From Trabulsiella odontotermitis (lineage in GTDB: Bacteria > Pseudomonadota > Gammaproteobacteria > Enterobacterales > Enterobacteriaceae), in contig NZ_CP125781.1 of NCBI RefSeq assembly GCF_030053895.1, positions 1,984,001 to 2,048,000 of the forward strand: 64,000 nt of DNA, written 5' to 3'. Below the pieces are notes generated by a model. It saw only the letters and a program-made list of their open reading frames with translations, ran no database searches and was not told where the DNA came from. The translations under genes were made by a program, and so were the position numbers. Below, piece after piece: positions 50,864 through 59,575 of the stretch; positions within the stretch are counted from its first letter, which is position 1, and every line of letters begins with the position of its first letter.

Positions 50864-53071
50864 TCAGAAACTGTAGCTTGCGCTGACAGAGAAATTACGT
50901 GGTGCGCCATAGACACCGTAGGTGCCCAGATAGTCGTAATATTCTTCGTCAAACACGTTGTTCAGGTTGCCCTGTATCGCGAAGTTCTTGGTCACCTGGT
51001 AGCGGGTAAAGAGATCGACCACGGTATAGCCATCCTGAGTAATCTGCGTAACGCCGTTCGGGCCGTTATCGATATCCTGCCAGGTTTTATTCTGCCAGCG
51101 CGCGCCGCCGCCGACGGTCAACTCAGGTAGCATCGGCAACTGGTAACGGGTGAACAGCTTCAGCGAGGTACACGGCTGGCTCGGATTCACGGCGTTACCG
51201 TCTTCATCTTCCGCAATGTAACGGCTACCGCCAAAGGTTAACTGCCAGTTGTCGGTCAGTGCGCCATTCAGTTCGAACTCAATACCTTTACTCACGGTGC
51301 CATCAACCGATTTATACGCGGTCTGCCCACCGGAACCCGGGATCGTCGTGCCTGTTGAAATGGCCACATTGTCCTGTTCGATACGGAACACGGATACCGA
51401 GGCGGTCAGACGGGTATTAAACCAGTCGCCTTTCACGCCAGCTTCATAGCTCTTGCCCGTGGTCGGATCGATAAACTTGCTGTTCACGTCACGCTGACCA
51501 GACGGCTGGAAAATGGAGGTGTAGCTGGTATAAACGGACCAGGTGTCATCGATGTCGTAAATCAGACCGGCATACGGCGTGACGTCATCAAACTTCGACG
51601 TGCGGATCTCATCCGGCTTGCGCTCGAGGTTATATTTCGCGCTCCATTCGGTGTAGCGAGCCCCGAGGATCAAATGCAGTGGATCGGCGAGAGAGAGACG
51701 CGTCGCGGCATAGACCGATTTCTGGCGGATCACGTCACGCTGGTAAAGGGCAAAGTCAGACCATGTCGGATCTGCCAGCTTACCGTTGTAATCGTAAATG
51801 CTGCCCACATCCATCAGACCGTAGTTACTGTTCACTGGATAGGAGTTGTCATAGTTATTGCGCTGACGGCTGTAGCTGCCGCCGAACATCAGCTCGTGCT
51901 GACGGCCCAGCAGGCCATAGCCGCCACGCACGAACGCATCCACGGAGTCCTGCTTGCGCTCGCCGCGGTTCCAGCCGCCCCAGGCACCATACCATTTTGA
52001 GGCATCGTACAGGCCAGTGGCTTTATCCGGGTAACCGTCGACGTACATCAGCTTGCTGTCGAAGTTAGTTTCCGCGTGCATGGCGTTGAATTTTGCTTCC
52101 CAGCCGTTATCAAAACGCTGGGTCAGGTTGGCGAAGATCTTCGTGGAATCTTTATTGGAGTAAGTCCAGTCGGCGGCGGTATTAAAGCCACGACGGAAAT
52201 GGGTTTTGCTGCCGTCGCTGAACATAGACGGGAAGCCGCCCCAGGTCGGGCTGTCTTCTTCGCTTTCCTGATAGTCATAACCGACGGAAAGGGTCGTGGA
52301 GTCGGTGACGTCAGCATCCACAACGCCGTAGATGAATTTTTTACGGTAGTGGTTGCGCTCGACCCAGGAATCATTGTCCTGATAACCGGTGATCACACGT
52401 CCGCGAACATTCCCTGATTCGGTCAGAGGCGCCTGCAGATCCAGCACATAGCGCTGTTTATCCCAACTGCCATACGTTGCAGAGGCCGACCCTTTGAATT
52501 CTTTGCTGTCGGCGTGTTTACGCACCATGTTGACGTAGGCGGAAGGGTTACCCGTACCGCTCATCAGACCCGCTGCGCCGCGCACCACTTCGATTTTATC
52601 GTAAATCGCCGTATCGCCAGCGGTATCGCCAAAGTTCCAGCGATTATCGAGGAACGTCGGCATATCTTCGTAGGCAAAGTTGCTGATGAAGAACCCGCGA
52701 GAGTAAAAGTTGGTACGGCTGGTATCAATGCGGGAAGCACTCACCCCGGTGGTATTATCCAGAACCTGACCAATGGTGTTCAGCTCCTGATCCGCCATGC
52801 GTTGCTGGCTGATAACGCTAACCGACTGCGGAATATCGCGCGGCACCAGCAGCAGTTTGGTGCCGGTAGTGGTGGTTTTGACGCTGTAATCCTGATCCTG
52901 GCTGTCAGAACTGGTATCCGTAGTGCCTTCAACGATGATCTTCTCTTCCTGCGTCTCGCTGGCTGCGCGCAGAGTATTGGGAAAGAGTGCTACAGCAATA
53001 CAAACCGCCAGTAATGCCGGCGCGGTGGCAGGAGAGCGCTGCTCGTCCCTGATGTTATCAATGAAAATCAT
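50864..53071 (-). CDS. fhuE: FhuE-like TonB-dependent ferric siderophore receptor
   Basis: The 735-residue protein has a signal peptide (ALLAVCIAVALFPNTLRA), a TonB box-like EEKIIVEG just after it, the plug domain (VPRDIPQSVSVISQQRM) and a beta-barrel ending in Phe (FSVSASYSF). It is FhuE-like, as in E. coli, where FhuE takes up ferric coprogen and rhodotorulic acid. Loops and parts of the plug differ more from E. coli FhuE than other proteins in this window do, so substrate range may differ. ATG 53071 has AAAGGG upstream; the frame opens earlier at 53191 without support. Confidence 0.9.
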   Translation of the reverse strand: MIFIDNIRDEQRSPATAPALLAVCIAVALFPNTLRAASETQEEKIIVEGTTDTSSDSQDQDYSVKTTTTGTKLLLVPRDIPQSVSVISQQRMADQELNTIGQVLDNTTGVSASRIDTSRTNFYSRGFFISNFAYEDMPTFLDNRWNFGDTAGDTAIYDKIEVVRGAAGLMSGTGNPSAYVNMVRKHADSKEFKGSASATYGSWDKQRYVLDLQAPLTESGNVRGRVITGYQDNDSWVERNHYRKKFIYGVVDADVTDSTTLSVGYDYQESEEDSPTWGGFPSMFSDGSKTHFRRGFNTAADWTYSNKDSTKIFANLTQRFDNGWEAKFNAMHAETNFDSKLMYVDGYPDKATGLYDASKWYGAWGGWNRGERKQDSVDAFVRGGYGLLGRQHELMFGGSYSRQRNNYDNSYPVNSNYGLMDVGSIYDYNGKLADPTWSDFALYQRDVIRQKSVYAATRLSLADPLHLILGARYTEWSAKYNLERKPDEIRTSKFDDVTPYAGLIYDIDDTWSVYTSYTSIFQPSGQRDVNSKFIDPTTGKSYEAGVKGDWFNTRLTASVSVFRIEQDNVAISTGTTIPGSGGQTAYKSVDGTVSKGIEFELNGALTDNWQLTFGGSRYIAEDEDGNAVNPSQPCTSLKLFTRYQLPMLPELTVGGGARWQNKTWQDIDNGPNGVTQITQDGYTVVDLFTRYQVTKNFAIQGNLNNVFDEEYYDYLGTYGVYGAPRNFSVSASYSF

Positions 53072-53415
53072 AATAAACCCTTTAAAATAGTTGTTGTTCT
53101 GGCTTACACCTCGTCGTGGCGAGGTCAGCGTTATGGTGAGACGCGGTTGTGCATTTTTGTGCATACAAATGCAAATGAGAAATATACGCATTCGAATTAC
53201 TACTGTAAACAGATGTAACCAATGTCAATGAAACTTTGTTTTAAGACTGCAGAGGGGTCAGTGGGAGAAGAGTGGTTATTCCAGCAGCAGCTAACGGCTA
53301 AGAGGATAAGAAATCACGGTTTCAGGTTGAAAGACAGGGAGTAAGTCGCTCATACTCAGTGTTCTATTCTGTTTGTCAGATTACCGCACGGTGAATAATT
53401 AAAAAGGAACAGGCC
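53072..53415. other. Divergent control region between fhuE and hinT
   Basis: This 344-base gap has no gene. It must hold the fhuE promoter on the left and the hinT promoter on the right. A possible Fur box lies at 53171-53189. No other structure was recognised. Confidence 0.5.
53171..53189. promoter_or_regulatory. Possible Fur box upstream of fhuE
   Basis: GCAAATGAGAAATATACGC matches about 11 of 19 positions of the Fur consensus, about 100 bases upstream of fhuE. Iron control of fhuE is expected from E. coli; this particular site is weak. Confidence 0.3.
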
Positions 53416-53769
53416 ATGGCAGAAGAAACGATTTTCAGCAAAATCATTCGTCGCGAGATCCCTTCGGATATCGTTTATCAGGACGATCTTGTCACCGCAT
53501 TTCGTGATATCTCGCCGCAGGCGCCGACGCATGTCCTGATTGTTCCCAACCTCCTTATCCCCACCGTCAACCACGTCACCGCCGAGCACGAGCTGGCGCT
53601 GGGGCGCATGATGACCGTCGCCGCTAAAATCGCCGAGCAGGAAGGGATTGCCGAAGATGGCTACCGCCTGATTGTGAACTGCAACCGCCACGGCGGGCAG
53701 GAAGTCTATCATATTCATATGCACCTGCTCGGCGGTCGTCCGCTGGGGCCGATGCTGGCGAGAAAGTGA
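53416..53769 (+). CDS. hinT: HinT, HIT-family purine nucleoside phosphoramidase
   Basis: HinT hydrolyses AMP-lysine and other adenosine phosphoramidates and affects several E. coli stress phenotypes. The 117-residue product has the histidine triad HIHMHLLGG near the C-terminus and the start MAEETIFSKIIRREIPSDIVY. It is the first gene of the hinT-ycfL-lpoB-thiK-nagZ-ycfP run, with AAAGGAA upstream. The next gene starts 8 bases after its stop. Confidence 0.96.
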   Translation: MAEETIFSKIIRREIPSDIVYQDDLVTAFRDISPQAPTHVLIVPNLLIPTVNHVTAEHELALGRMMTVAAKIAEQEGIAEDGYRLIVNCNRHGGQEVYHIHMHLLGGRPLGPMLARK

Positions 53770-53777
53770 AGGTGAAC

Positions 53778-54152
53778 ATGAAGACAGGGCGTTTCACCCT
53801 GATGCTGGCTCTGCTGACGCTGGCGGGCTGCGGTTCGCGCCCGGAAATCCCGGTGGGTGATCAGCAGACGCTGGTGATGGAGTCGAACGTTATGGTCGCC
53901 GGGATCAGCGCGGAAAAACCGGAGCTGACCACCTCAGAAATTCAGGCAACCGCCTCTTCTGTTCTCTTCAACGAGCGTCGCGAACCGGTGACGCTCCATT
54001 ATCGTTTTTACTGGTATGACGCCAGAGGGCTGGAAATGCATCCCCTCGAAGCGCCGCGCAGCGTGACGGTGCCGGGTAATTCCTCCGTAACGCTCTACGG
54101 CAGCGCAAACAATCTTGGGGCGCATAAAGTCCGCCTTTATCTTTATCTTTAA
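53778..54152 (+). CDS. ycfL: YcfL, DUF1425 lipoprotein
   Basis: The 124-residue protein has a lipoprotein signal (MKTGRFTLMLALLTLAGC) with lipobox LAGC and a DUF1425 domain (YRFYWYDARGLEMHP, then LYGSANNLGAHKVRLYLYL). The function is unknown; its fixed place before lpoB suggests a cell-envelope role. ATG 53778 is chosen because it gives the normal lipoprotein signal; an in-frame GTG 53766 overlaps hinT. Confidence 0.93.
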   Translation: MKTGRFTLMLALLTLAGCGSRPEIPVGDQQTLVMESNVMVAGISAEKPELTTSEIQATASSVLFNERREPVTLHYRFYWYDARGLEMHPLEAPRSVTVPGNSSVTLYGSANNLGAHKVRLYLYL

Positions 54153-54165
54153 GGGGTAAATCGTG

Positions 54166-54807
54166 ATGTCAAATTTGAGTCGCTATGCATTAATGACGGC
54201 GCTGGCGATCGTCCTGTCAGGGTGTGTGGGGCAACGCGAAGAGCCCGCGCCAGTCGAACAGGTAAAACCGGTGCCGCAGCAGCCGATGCCGCAACAACCG
54301 GTACCGACCGTGCCCTCCGTGCCGACTATTCCGCAGCAGCCCGGCCCGATTGAACAACCGGACCAGACCGGCCAGCCCACGCCGCGCGTTCGTCATTATG
54401 ACTGGAACGGCGCCGTACAACCGATGGTCGGAAAAATGCTGCAATCCGAAGGCGTCAACGCGGGCAGCATTCTGCTGGTCGACAGCGTCAATAACCGCAC
54501 CAACGGTTCTCTGAATGCCAGTGAAGCCACCACGGCACTGCATAATGCACTGAGCGGTAACGGTAAATTCACGCTGGTTTCCGTGCAACAACTGGCGGTC
54601 GCCAAACAACAGCTCGGCCTGTCGCCGCAGGACAGCCTCGGCTCCCGCAGCAAAGCGATGGGTATTGCGCGCACTGTCGGCGCACAGTATGTGCTGTACT
54701 CGAACGCTACCGGCAACGTCAATGCACCGACGCTGCAAATGCAACTGATGCTGGTTCAGACTGGCGAGATTATCTGGTCAGGTAAAGGTGCAGTGCAGCA
54801 ACAGTAA
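54166..54807 (+). CDS. lpoB: LpoB, outer-membrane activator of PBP1B
   Basis: LpoB reaches across the periplasm from the outer membrane to activate PBP1B peptidoglycan synthesis. The 213-residue lipoprotein has lipobox LSGC, a long Pro/Gln-rich disordered linker (about residues 30-75) and the globular domain with LLVDSVNNRTNGSLNASEAT. AAGGGG 8 bases upstream supports ATG 54166 over the adjacent GTG 54163. The end overlaps the thiK start by 20 bases. Confidence 0.96.
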   Translation: MSNLSRYALMTALAIVLSGCVGQREEPAPVEQVKPVPQQPMPQQPVPTVPSVPTIPQQPGPIEQPDQTGQPTPRVRHYDWNGAVQPMVGKMLQSEGVNAGSILLVDSVNNRTNGSLNASEATTALHNALSGNGKFTLVSVQQLAVAKQQLGLSPQDSLGSRSKAMGIARTVGAQYVLYSNATGNVNAPTLQMQLMLVQTGEIIWSGKGAVQQQ

Positions 54808-55612
54808 ACTGACGCGTGACGCGGTCCTGTCACGCTTTTTCCCGGATTTTCAGCCCGCCGCGAATTCCGTCCCTACGGGATTAAGCGGCGGTAGCTGCAT
54901 CATTGAAAACGGCGATCAGCGCCTGGTGTTGCGCCAGCATCACACGCCGCAGGACGCCGAATACCATTTTCTCCGCCAGTATCATGCGTTGTCACAACTT
55001 CCTGAAGATCTCGCACCGCGTCCGCGTTTCTACACGCCTGGCTGGATGGCGGTGGACTATATCGCAGGTGAGGTTAAAAGCGCGCTTCCGGACCATCGTC
55101 AACTGGCGGCAACGCTGTATTATTTGCATCAACAGCCCCGGTTTGGCTGGCGGGTGCCGTTGTTGTCCTTGCTGCTGAGTTACTGGCAACAAAGCTCGCC
55201 TGCGCGCCGTACCCCGTTCTGGCTTCGTCAGTTGCACCGTTTGTGCAAAGCCGGTGAACCTGTTCCGCTGCGTCTGGCGCCGCTGCATATGGATGTTCAT
55301 GCCGGAAACATCGTCCATACGGCGACGGGGTTGCGGCTGATCGACTGGGAATATGCCGGTGACGGCGATATCGCGCTGGAGCTGGCGGCCGTCTGGGTCA
55401 GCAGTGACGCAGCGCATCGCCAGCTGGTTGGAGATTACGCGGCACTGGCGCAGATCGATCCGCCTCATCTGTGGCGGCAGGTTCAGCGCTGGCGGCCATG
55501 GCTGCTAATGTTAAAAGCCGGTTGGTTCGAATGTCGCTGGGTGCAGACCGGCGAACAACAATTAATCACGCTGGCAGATGAGACATGGTGCCAGCTTAAG
55601 ACGAATGGATAA
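54788..55612 (+). CDS. thiK: ThiK, thiamine kinase
   Basis: ThiK phosphorylates thiamine in the salvage pathway. The 274-residue product has an aminoglycoside/choline kinase-like fold, with the catalytic loop LHMDVHAGNIV (Asp in MDVHAGN) and the metal-binding LIDWEYAGDGD. It starts with GTG 54788, inside the end of lpoB, as coupled translation. It ends 11 bases before nagZ. Confidence 0.95.
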   Translation: MQCSNSKLTRDAVLSRFFPDFQPAANSVPTGLSGGSCIIENGDQRLVLRQHHTPQDAEYHFLRQYHALSQLPEDLAPRPRFYTPGWMAVDYIAGEVKSALPDHRQLAATLYYLHQQPRFGWRVPLLSLLLSYWQQSSPARRTPFWLRQLHRLCKAGEPVPLRLAPLHMDVHAGNIVHTATGLRLIDWEYAGDGDIALELAAVWVSSDAAHRQLVGDYAALAQIDPPHLWRQVQRWRPWLLMLKAGWFECRWVQTGEQQLITLADETWCQLKTNG

Positions 55613-55623
55613 GAGAGGTCTTT

Positions 55624-56649
55624 GTGGGTCCAGTAATGTTGGATGTCGAAGGGTTTGAGCTGGATGCGGAAGAACGCGAAATCCTGGCCCATCCGCTAGT
55701 TGGCGGGCTGATTATTTTTACCCGCAACTATCACGATCCCGCGCAACTGCGTGAGCTGGTGCGTCAGATCCGCGCCGCATCGCGCAATCATCTGGTGGTT
55801 GCCGTTGATCAGGAAGGCGGGCGCGTTCAGCGTTTCCGCGACGGATTCACCCGTCTGCCAGCGGCGCAGTCTTTTGCCGCACTGTTGGGAATGGAAGAGG
55901 GGGGCAAACTGGCGCAGGAAGCCGGGTGGTTGATGGCCAGCGAAATGATTTCAATGGATATCGACATCAGCTTCGCCCCGGTGCTGGATGTCGGGCATAT
56001 CAGCGCGGCGATTGGTGAGCGTTCTTACCATGAAGATCCGGCCAAAGCGCTGGCGATGGCGCGTCACGTTATCGACGGTATGCACAGCGCTGGCATGAAA
56101 ACCACCGGCAAGCATTTCCCGGGGCACGGTGCGGTAACGGCGGACTCCCATAAAGTGACGCCGCAAGATCCGCGTCCGCAGGCGGACATTATCGCCAAAG
56201 ATATGTCGGTGTTCCGCACGCTTATCGACGAGCAGCGTCTTGATGCCATCATGCCTGCGCACGTCATCTATAGCGATGTAGACTCGCGTCCGGCCAGCGG
56301 CTCGCCGCACTGGCTGAAAACCGTATTGCGGGGCGAACTGGGTTTCGACGGCGTTATCTTCTCTGACGATCTGTCCATGGAAGGGGCCGCGATTATGGGC
56401 AGCTACGCGGAACGCGGGCAGGCATCGCTGGATGCAGGTTGCGATATGATCCTGGTCTGCAATAATCGTAAGGGTGCGGTCAGTGTGCTGGATAATCTGT
56501 CGCCGATCAAAGCAGAGCGTGTTACGAAATTGTATCATCAGGGAACATTAACGCGTCAGTCGTTGATGGATTCCTCTCGCTGGAAAATGGTCAGCGCGCA
56601 GCTGGAACAGCTGCATGAACGCTGGCAGGAGCATAAAGCGGATCGTTAA
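55624..56649 (+). CDS. nagZ: NagZ, beta-N-acetylglucosaminidase
   Basis: NagZ cleaves GlcNAc from anhydro-muropeptides in the cytoplasm during peptidoglycan recycling; its products control AmpR-dependent beta-lactamase in species that have it. The 341-residue family-3 glycosidase shows the KHFPGHGAVTADSHK loop (catalytic His in the DSH element) and the nucleophile Asp in FSDDLSMEGA. The start is GTG 55624 (MGPVMLDVEGFEL), with GAGAGG upstream, as in E. coli. Confidence 0.97.
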   Translation: MGPVMLDVEGFELDAEEREILAHPLVGGLIIFTRNYHDPAQLRELVRQIRAASRNHLVVAVDQEGGRVQRFRDGFTRLPAAQSFAALLGMEEGGKLAQEAGWLMASEMISMDIDISFAPVLDVGHISAAIGERSYHEDPAKALAMARHVIDGMHSAGMKTTGKHFPGHGAVTADSHKVTPQDPRPQADIIAKDMSVFRTLIDEQRLDAIMPAHVIYSDVDSRPASGSPHWLKTVLRGELGFDGVIFSDDLSMEGAAIMGSYAERGQASLDAGCDMILVCNNRKGAVSVLDNLSPIKAERVTKLYHQGTLTRQSLMDSSRWKMVSAQLEQLHERWQEHKADR

Positions 56650-56687
56650 TTCTCCCGCATCGGGATCGGAAGTGTTGTGAGGATGTG

Positions 56688-57230
56688 ATGATTATTTATT
56701 TACACGGTTTTGACTCGAACAGCCCGGGTAACCACGAAAAGGTGTTGCAGCTGCAATTTATCGACCCGGATGTGCGGTTGATAAGCTACAGCACGCTCCA
56801 TCCAAAACACGATATGCAGCATTTGTTGAAGGAAGTCGACAAGATGCTGCAGCTTAACGTTGATGAACGACCGCTGATTTGCGGCGTCGGGCTCGGCGGC
56901 TACTGGGCGGAACGTATCGGTTTCCTGTGCGATGTGCGCCAGGTGATGTTCAACCCGAATCTCTACCCTAATGAAAATATGGAAGGGAAGATCGACCGCC
57001 CGGAAGAGTATGTCGATATCGCCACCAAATGCGTGAGCAATTTCCGCGAGAAGAATCGTGACCGTTGCCTGGTGATCCTCTCCCGTCAGGATGAGGCGCT
57101 GAACAGCCAGCGTTCGGCGGAGTTACTGCATCACTATTATGAAATTATCTGGGATGAAGTGCAGACCCATAAATTCAAAAATATCTCCCCGCACCTGCAG
57201 CGCATCAAAGCGTTTAAAACCTTAGGTTAA
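56688..57230 (+). CDS. ycfP: YcfP, UPF0227 esterase-like protein
   Basis: The 180-residue protein belongs to the UPF0227 family with an alpha/beta-hydrolase-like pattern: LHGFDSNSPGNH at the start, then the GVGLGGYWAER segment, where Gly replaces the usual nucleophile Ser of GxSxG. Its function is unknown. GAGGA supports ATG 56688 rather than GTG 56685. It ends the hinT-ycfP run, and a REP-like element follows. Confidence 0.92.
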   Translation: MIIYLHGFDSNSPGNHEKVLQLQFIDPDVRLISYSTLHPKHDMQHLLKEVDKMLQLNVDERPLICGVGLGGYWAERIGFLCDVRQVMFNPNLYPNENMEGKIDRPEEYVDIATKCVSNFREKNRDRCLVILSRQDEALNSQRSAELLHHYYEIIWDEVQTHKFKNISPHLQRIKAFKTLG

Positions 57231-57238
57231 TCTCTTCA

Positions 57239-57265
57239 GGCCCGGCGGCGCTCTGCTGACCGGGC
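57239..57265. repeat. REP-like palindrome
   Basis: GCCCGG (57240-57245) and CCGGGC (57260-57265) flank a CGGCGCTCTGCTGA core. It sits just after ycfP and before the ndh promoter region. Confidence 0.7.
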
Positions 57266-57318
57266 ATTCAGCATCCCCCCTCAACCGCTAAACTTGTTGA
57301 TCAATACAACCGCAAAAC

Positions 57319-57332
57319 TTGATGCATATCAA
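57319..57332. promoter_or_regulatory. FNR box upstream of ndh
   Basis: TTGATGCATATCAA is a perfect FNR consensus (TTGAT-N4-ATCAA), about 136 bases upstream of ndh. E. coli ndh has two FNR sites and is repressed by FNR without oxygen. A second, weaker half-site may lie at about 57294-57306 (TTGTTGATCAATA). Confidence 0.88.
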
Positions 57333-57467
57333 TTTTGGTATGACCAATGCACCGTTCGTGTTATTCTCAGTGCTGCTGAATGGTTTCGCGCAGGTAACCT
57401 GTTGTTAATTAAAGGCTATTTCAATAACTTTTAATTAACAATTGGTTAATAATTTGAGGGGGTCACG

Positions 57468-58772
57468 TTGACTACACCATTGAAAAAAATAGTGATTGTA
57501 GGCGGTGGTGCTGGCGGGCTGGAACTGGCTACGCAGTTAGGCAGAAAGCTGGGCCGTGGCAAAAAAGCAAAAATCACGCTGGTGGATCGCAACCACAGTC
57601 ATTTGTGGAAACCGCTGTTGCATGAAGTGGCGACCGGTTCACTGGATGAGGGCGTTGATGCGCTGAGCTATCTGGCGCATGCGCGAAACCATCATTTCCA
57701 GTTCCAGTTGGGTTCAGTGGTCGATATCAATCGTGAGAGCAAAACTATCACACTTGCGGAAATCCGCGACAGCAAGGGCGACCTGCTGGTACCGGAGCGC
57801 AAACTGCCGTACGACACGCTGGTGATGGCGCTGGGCAGCACCTCAAACGATTTCAATACGCCAGGTGTGAAAGATCACTGCATCTTCCTGGATAACCCGC
57901 ATCAGGCGCGCCGTTTCCATCAGGAAATGCTCAACCTGTTCCTTAAGCATTCCAGCCATCTCGGCGCGAACGGTAAGGTAAATATTGCGATTGTCGGTGG
58001 TGGGGCGACCGGCGTTGAGCTCTCTGCTGAATTACATAATGCAGTGAAACAGCTGCACAGCTACGGCTACAAAGGGCTGACCAACGAAGCGCTGAACGTC
58101 ACGCTGGTGGAAGCGGGTGAGCGTATTCTGCCTGCGCTGCCGCCGCGCATTTCTGGTGCCGCGCACAACGAGCTGACGAAAATAGGCGTGCGCGTACTGA
58201 CGCAAACCATGGTCACCAGCGCGGACGAAGGCGGCTTGCATACCAAAGAAGGCGAGTACATCAAAGCCGATCTGATGGTCTGGGCGGCAGGCATTAAAGC
58301 GCCGGACTTTATGAAAGAGATTGGCGGTCTCGAAACCAACCGCATTAACCAACTGGTGGTGGAGCCAACGCTACAGACAACCCGCGATGCGGATATTTAT
58401 GCAATTGGGGACTGCGCTTCCTGCGCTCGCCCGGAAGGGGGGTTCGTCCCTCCGCGTGCTCAGGCGGCACATCAGATGGCGACCTGTGCGTTAAACAACA
58501 TTCTGGCGCAGATGAAAGGCAAGACCCTGAAATCGTACGTTTATAAAGATCACGGTTCGCTGGTGTCGCTGTCGAACTACTCTACCGTCGGCAGCCTGAT
58601 GGGTAACCTGATGCGCGGTTCGATGATGGTGGAAGGGCGTATTGCGCGAATGGTCTATATTTCGCTGTACCGCATGCATCAGATTGCGCTGCACGGTTAC
58701 TTCAAAACCGGCCTGATGATGCTGGTGGGCAGTATTAACCGCGTCATTCGCCCCCGCCTGAAGCTGCATTAA
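57468..58772 (+). CDS. ndh: Ndh, type II NADH:quinone oxidoreductase
   Basis: Ndh oxidises NADH and reduces ubiquinone without pumping protons; it is mainly used under aerobic growth. The 434-residue product has the FAD motif VIVGGGAGGLE (residues 9-19), the NAD motif AIVGGGATGVELSAEL (about 175-190), and DIYAIGDCASC near the FAD ribityl site. The start is TTG 57468 with GAGGGGG upstream, as in E. coli. An FNR box lies upstream. A hairpin follows the stop. Confidence 0.97.
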   Translation: MTTPLKKIVIVGGGAGGLELATQLGRKLGRGKKAKITLVDRNHSHLWKPLLHEVATGSLDEGVDALSYLAHARNHHFQFQLGSVVDINRESKTITLAEIRDSKGDLLVPERKLPYDTLVMALGSTSNDFNTPGVKDHCIFLDNPHQARRFHQEMLNLFLKHSSHLGANGKVNIAIVGGGATGVELSAELHNAVKQLHSYGYKGLTNEALNVTLVEAGERILPALPPRISGAAHNELTKIGVRVLTQTMVTSADEGGLHTKEGEYIKADLMVWAAGIKAPDFMKEIGGLETNRINQLVVEPTLQTTRDADIYAIGDCASCARPEGGFVPPRAQAAHQMATCALNNILAQMKGKTLKSYVYKDHGSLVSLSNYSTVGSLMGNLMRGSMMVEGRIARMVYISLYRMHQIALHGYFKTGLMMLVGSINRVIRPRLKLH

Positions 58773-58788
58773 TTCCGCGTTTTAACGC

Positions 58789-58818
58789 TGACCCGGACTT
58801 GCTGCCGGGTCAATGCTT
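58789..58818 (+). terminator. Hairpin after ndh, probable terminator
   Basis: TGACCCGG (58789-58796) pairs with CCGGGTCA (58805-58812) over 8 bases, followed by ATGCTTTTC. The T run is short and displaced, so efficiency is uncertain. Confidence 0.6.
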
Positions 58819-58976
58819 TTCAGCATATCCTTCGGCAGATCGCTTTTATCGCTTAAGAGTACTCTGAATCGATACGATTTGCCCGACGATCACGCATTTT
58901 TCATCCGTTTTCTGATTTGCTTAACCCCTTCGCTGGTTGCAAAATTGTTACTAACAGCAACAAAGGAGGAACTCCC

Positions 58977-59516
58977 GTGAATAAATCAATGTTAGCGGGC
59001 ATAGGGATTGGCGTGGCTGCCGCGCTGGGCGTGGCGGCAGTAGCCAGTCTGAACGTCTTTGATCGCGGCCCACAGTTTGCACAGGTGGTTTCCGCCACCC
59101 CGATTAAAGAAACCATCAAAACGCCGCGACAGGAATGCCGCAACGTCGCCGTCACCCATCGTCGTCCGGTACAGGACGAAAACCGCCTTGCTGGCTCGGT
59201 ACTTGGCGCAGTCGCCGGTGGGGTCATCGGCCATCAATTCGGCGGAGGACGCGGGCGCGATGTCGCCACGGTCGTCGGCGCGCTGGGCGGTGGTTACGCC
59301 GGTAACCAGGTGCAGGGGGCGATGCAGGACAACGACACCTACACCACTACGCAGCAGCGCTGTAAAACGGTGTACGACAAGTCGGAAAAAATGCTTGGCT
59401 ATGACGTGACCTACAAGATTGGCGACCAGCAGGGGAAAATCCGTATGGACAAAGATCCTGGTACGCAGATCCCGCTGGATAATAACGGCCAGCTGATCCT
59501 GAATAATAAAGCGTAA
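58977..59516 (+). CDS. ycfJ: YcfJ, glycine-zipper 2TM domain protein
   Basis: The 179-residue protein has an N-terminal hydrophobic segment (SMLAGIGIGVAAALGVAAVA) and a glycine-zipper region (GSVLGAVAGGVIGHQFGGG, then GALGGGYAGNQVQG). It matches E. coli YcfJ; the function is unknown. The start is GTG 58977 with a perfect GGAGGA ribosome-binding site; the frame opens at 58917 without support. It converges on comR through a shared terminator. Confidence 0.93.
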   Translation: MNKSMLAGIGIGVAAALGVAAVASLNVFDRGPQFAQVVSATPIKETIKTPRQECRNVAVTHRRPVQDENRLAGSVLGAVAGGVIGHQFGGGRGRDVATVVGALGGGYAGNQVQGAMQDNDTYTTTQQRCKTVYDKSEKMLGYDVTYKIGDQQGKIRMDKDPGTQIPLDNNGQLILNNKA

Positions 59517-59537
59517 AAAAGCAGTTCCCGGTATGTT

Positions 59538-59573
59538 AGCCCCTCATTCGCTCAGGCTGAGGGGCTTTTTTTA
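59538..59573. terminator. Terminator between ycfJ and comR
   Basis: AGCCCCTCA (59538-59546) pairs with TGAGGGGCT (59558-59566), followed by seven T residues. It ends ycfJ transcripts; comR ends just downstream on the other strand. Confidence 0.9.
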
Positions 59574-59575
59574 TG

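Noticed and set aside
51674..52068. Open frames on the plus strand within fhuE
   Set aside because: They are antisense to a recognisable receptor and have no supporting signal.
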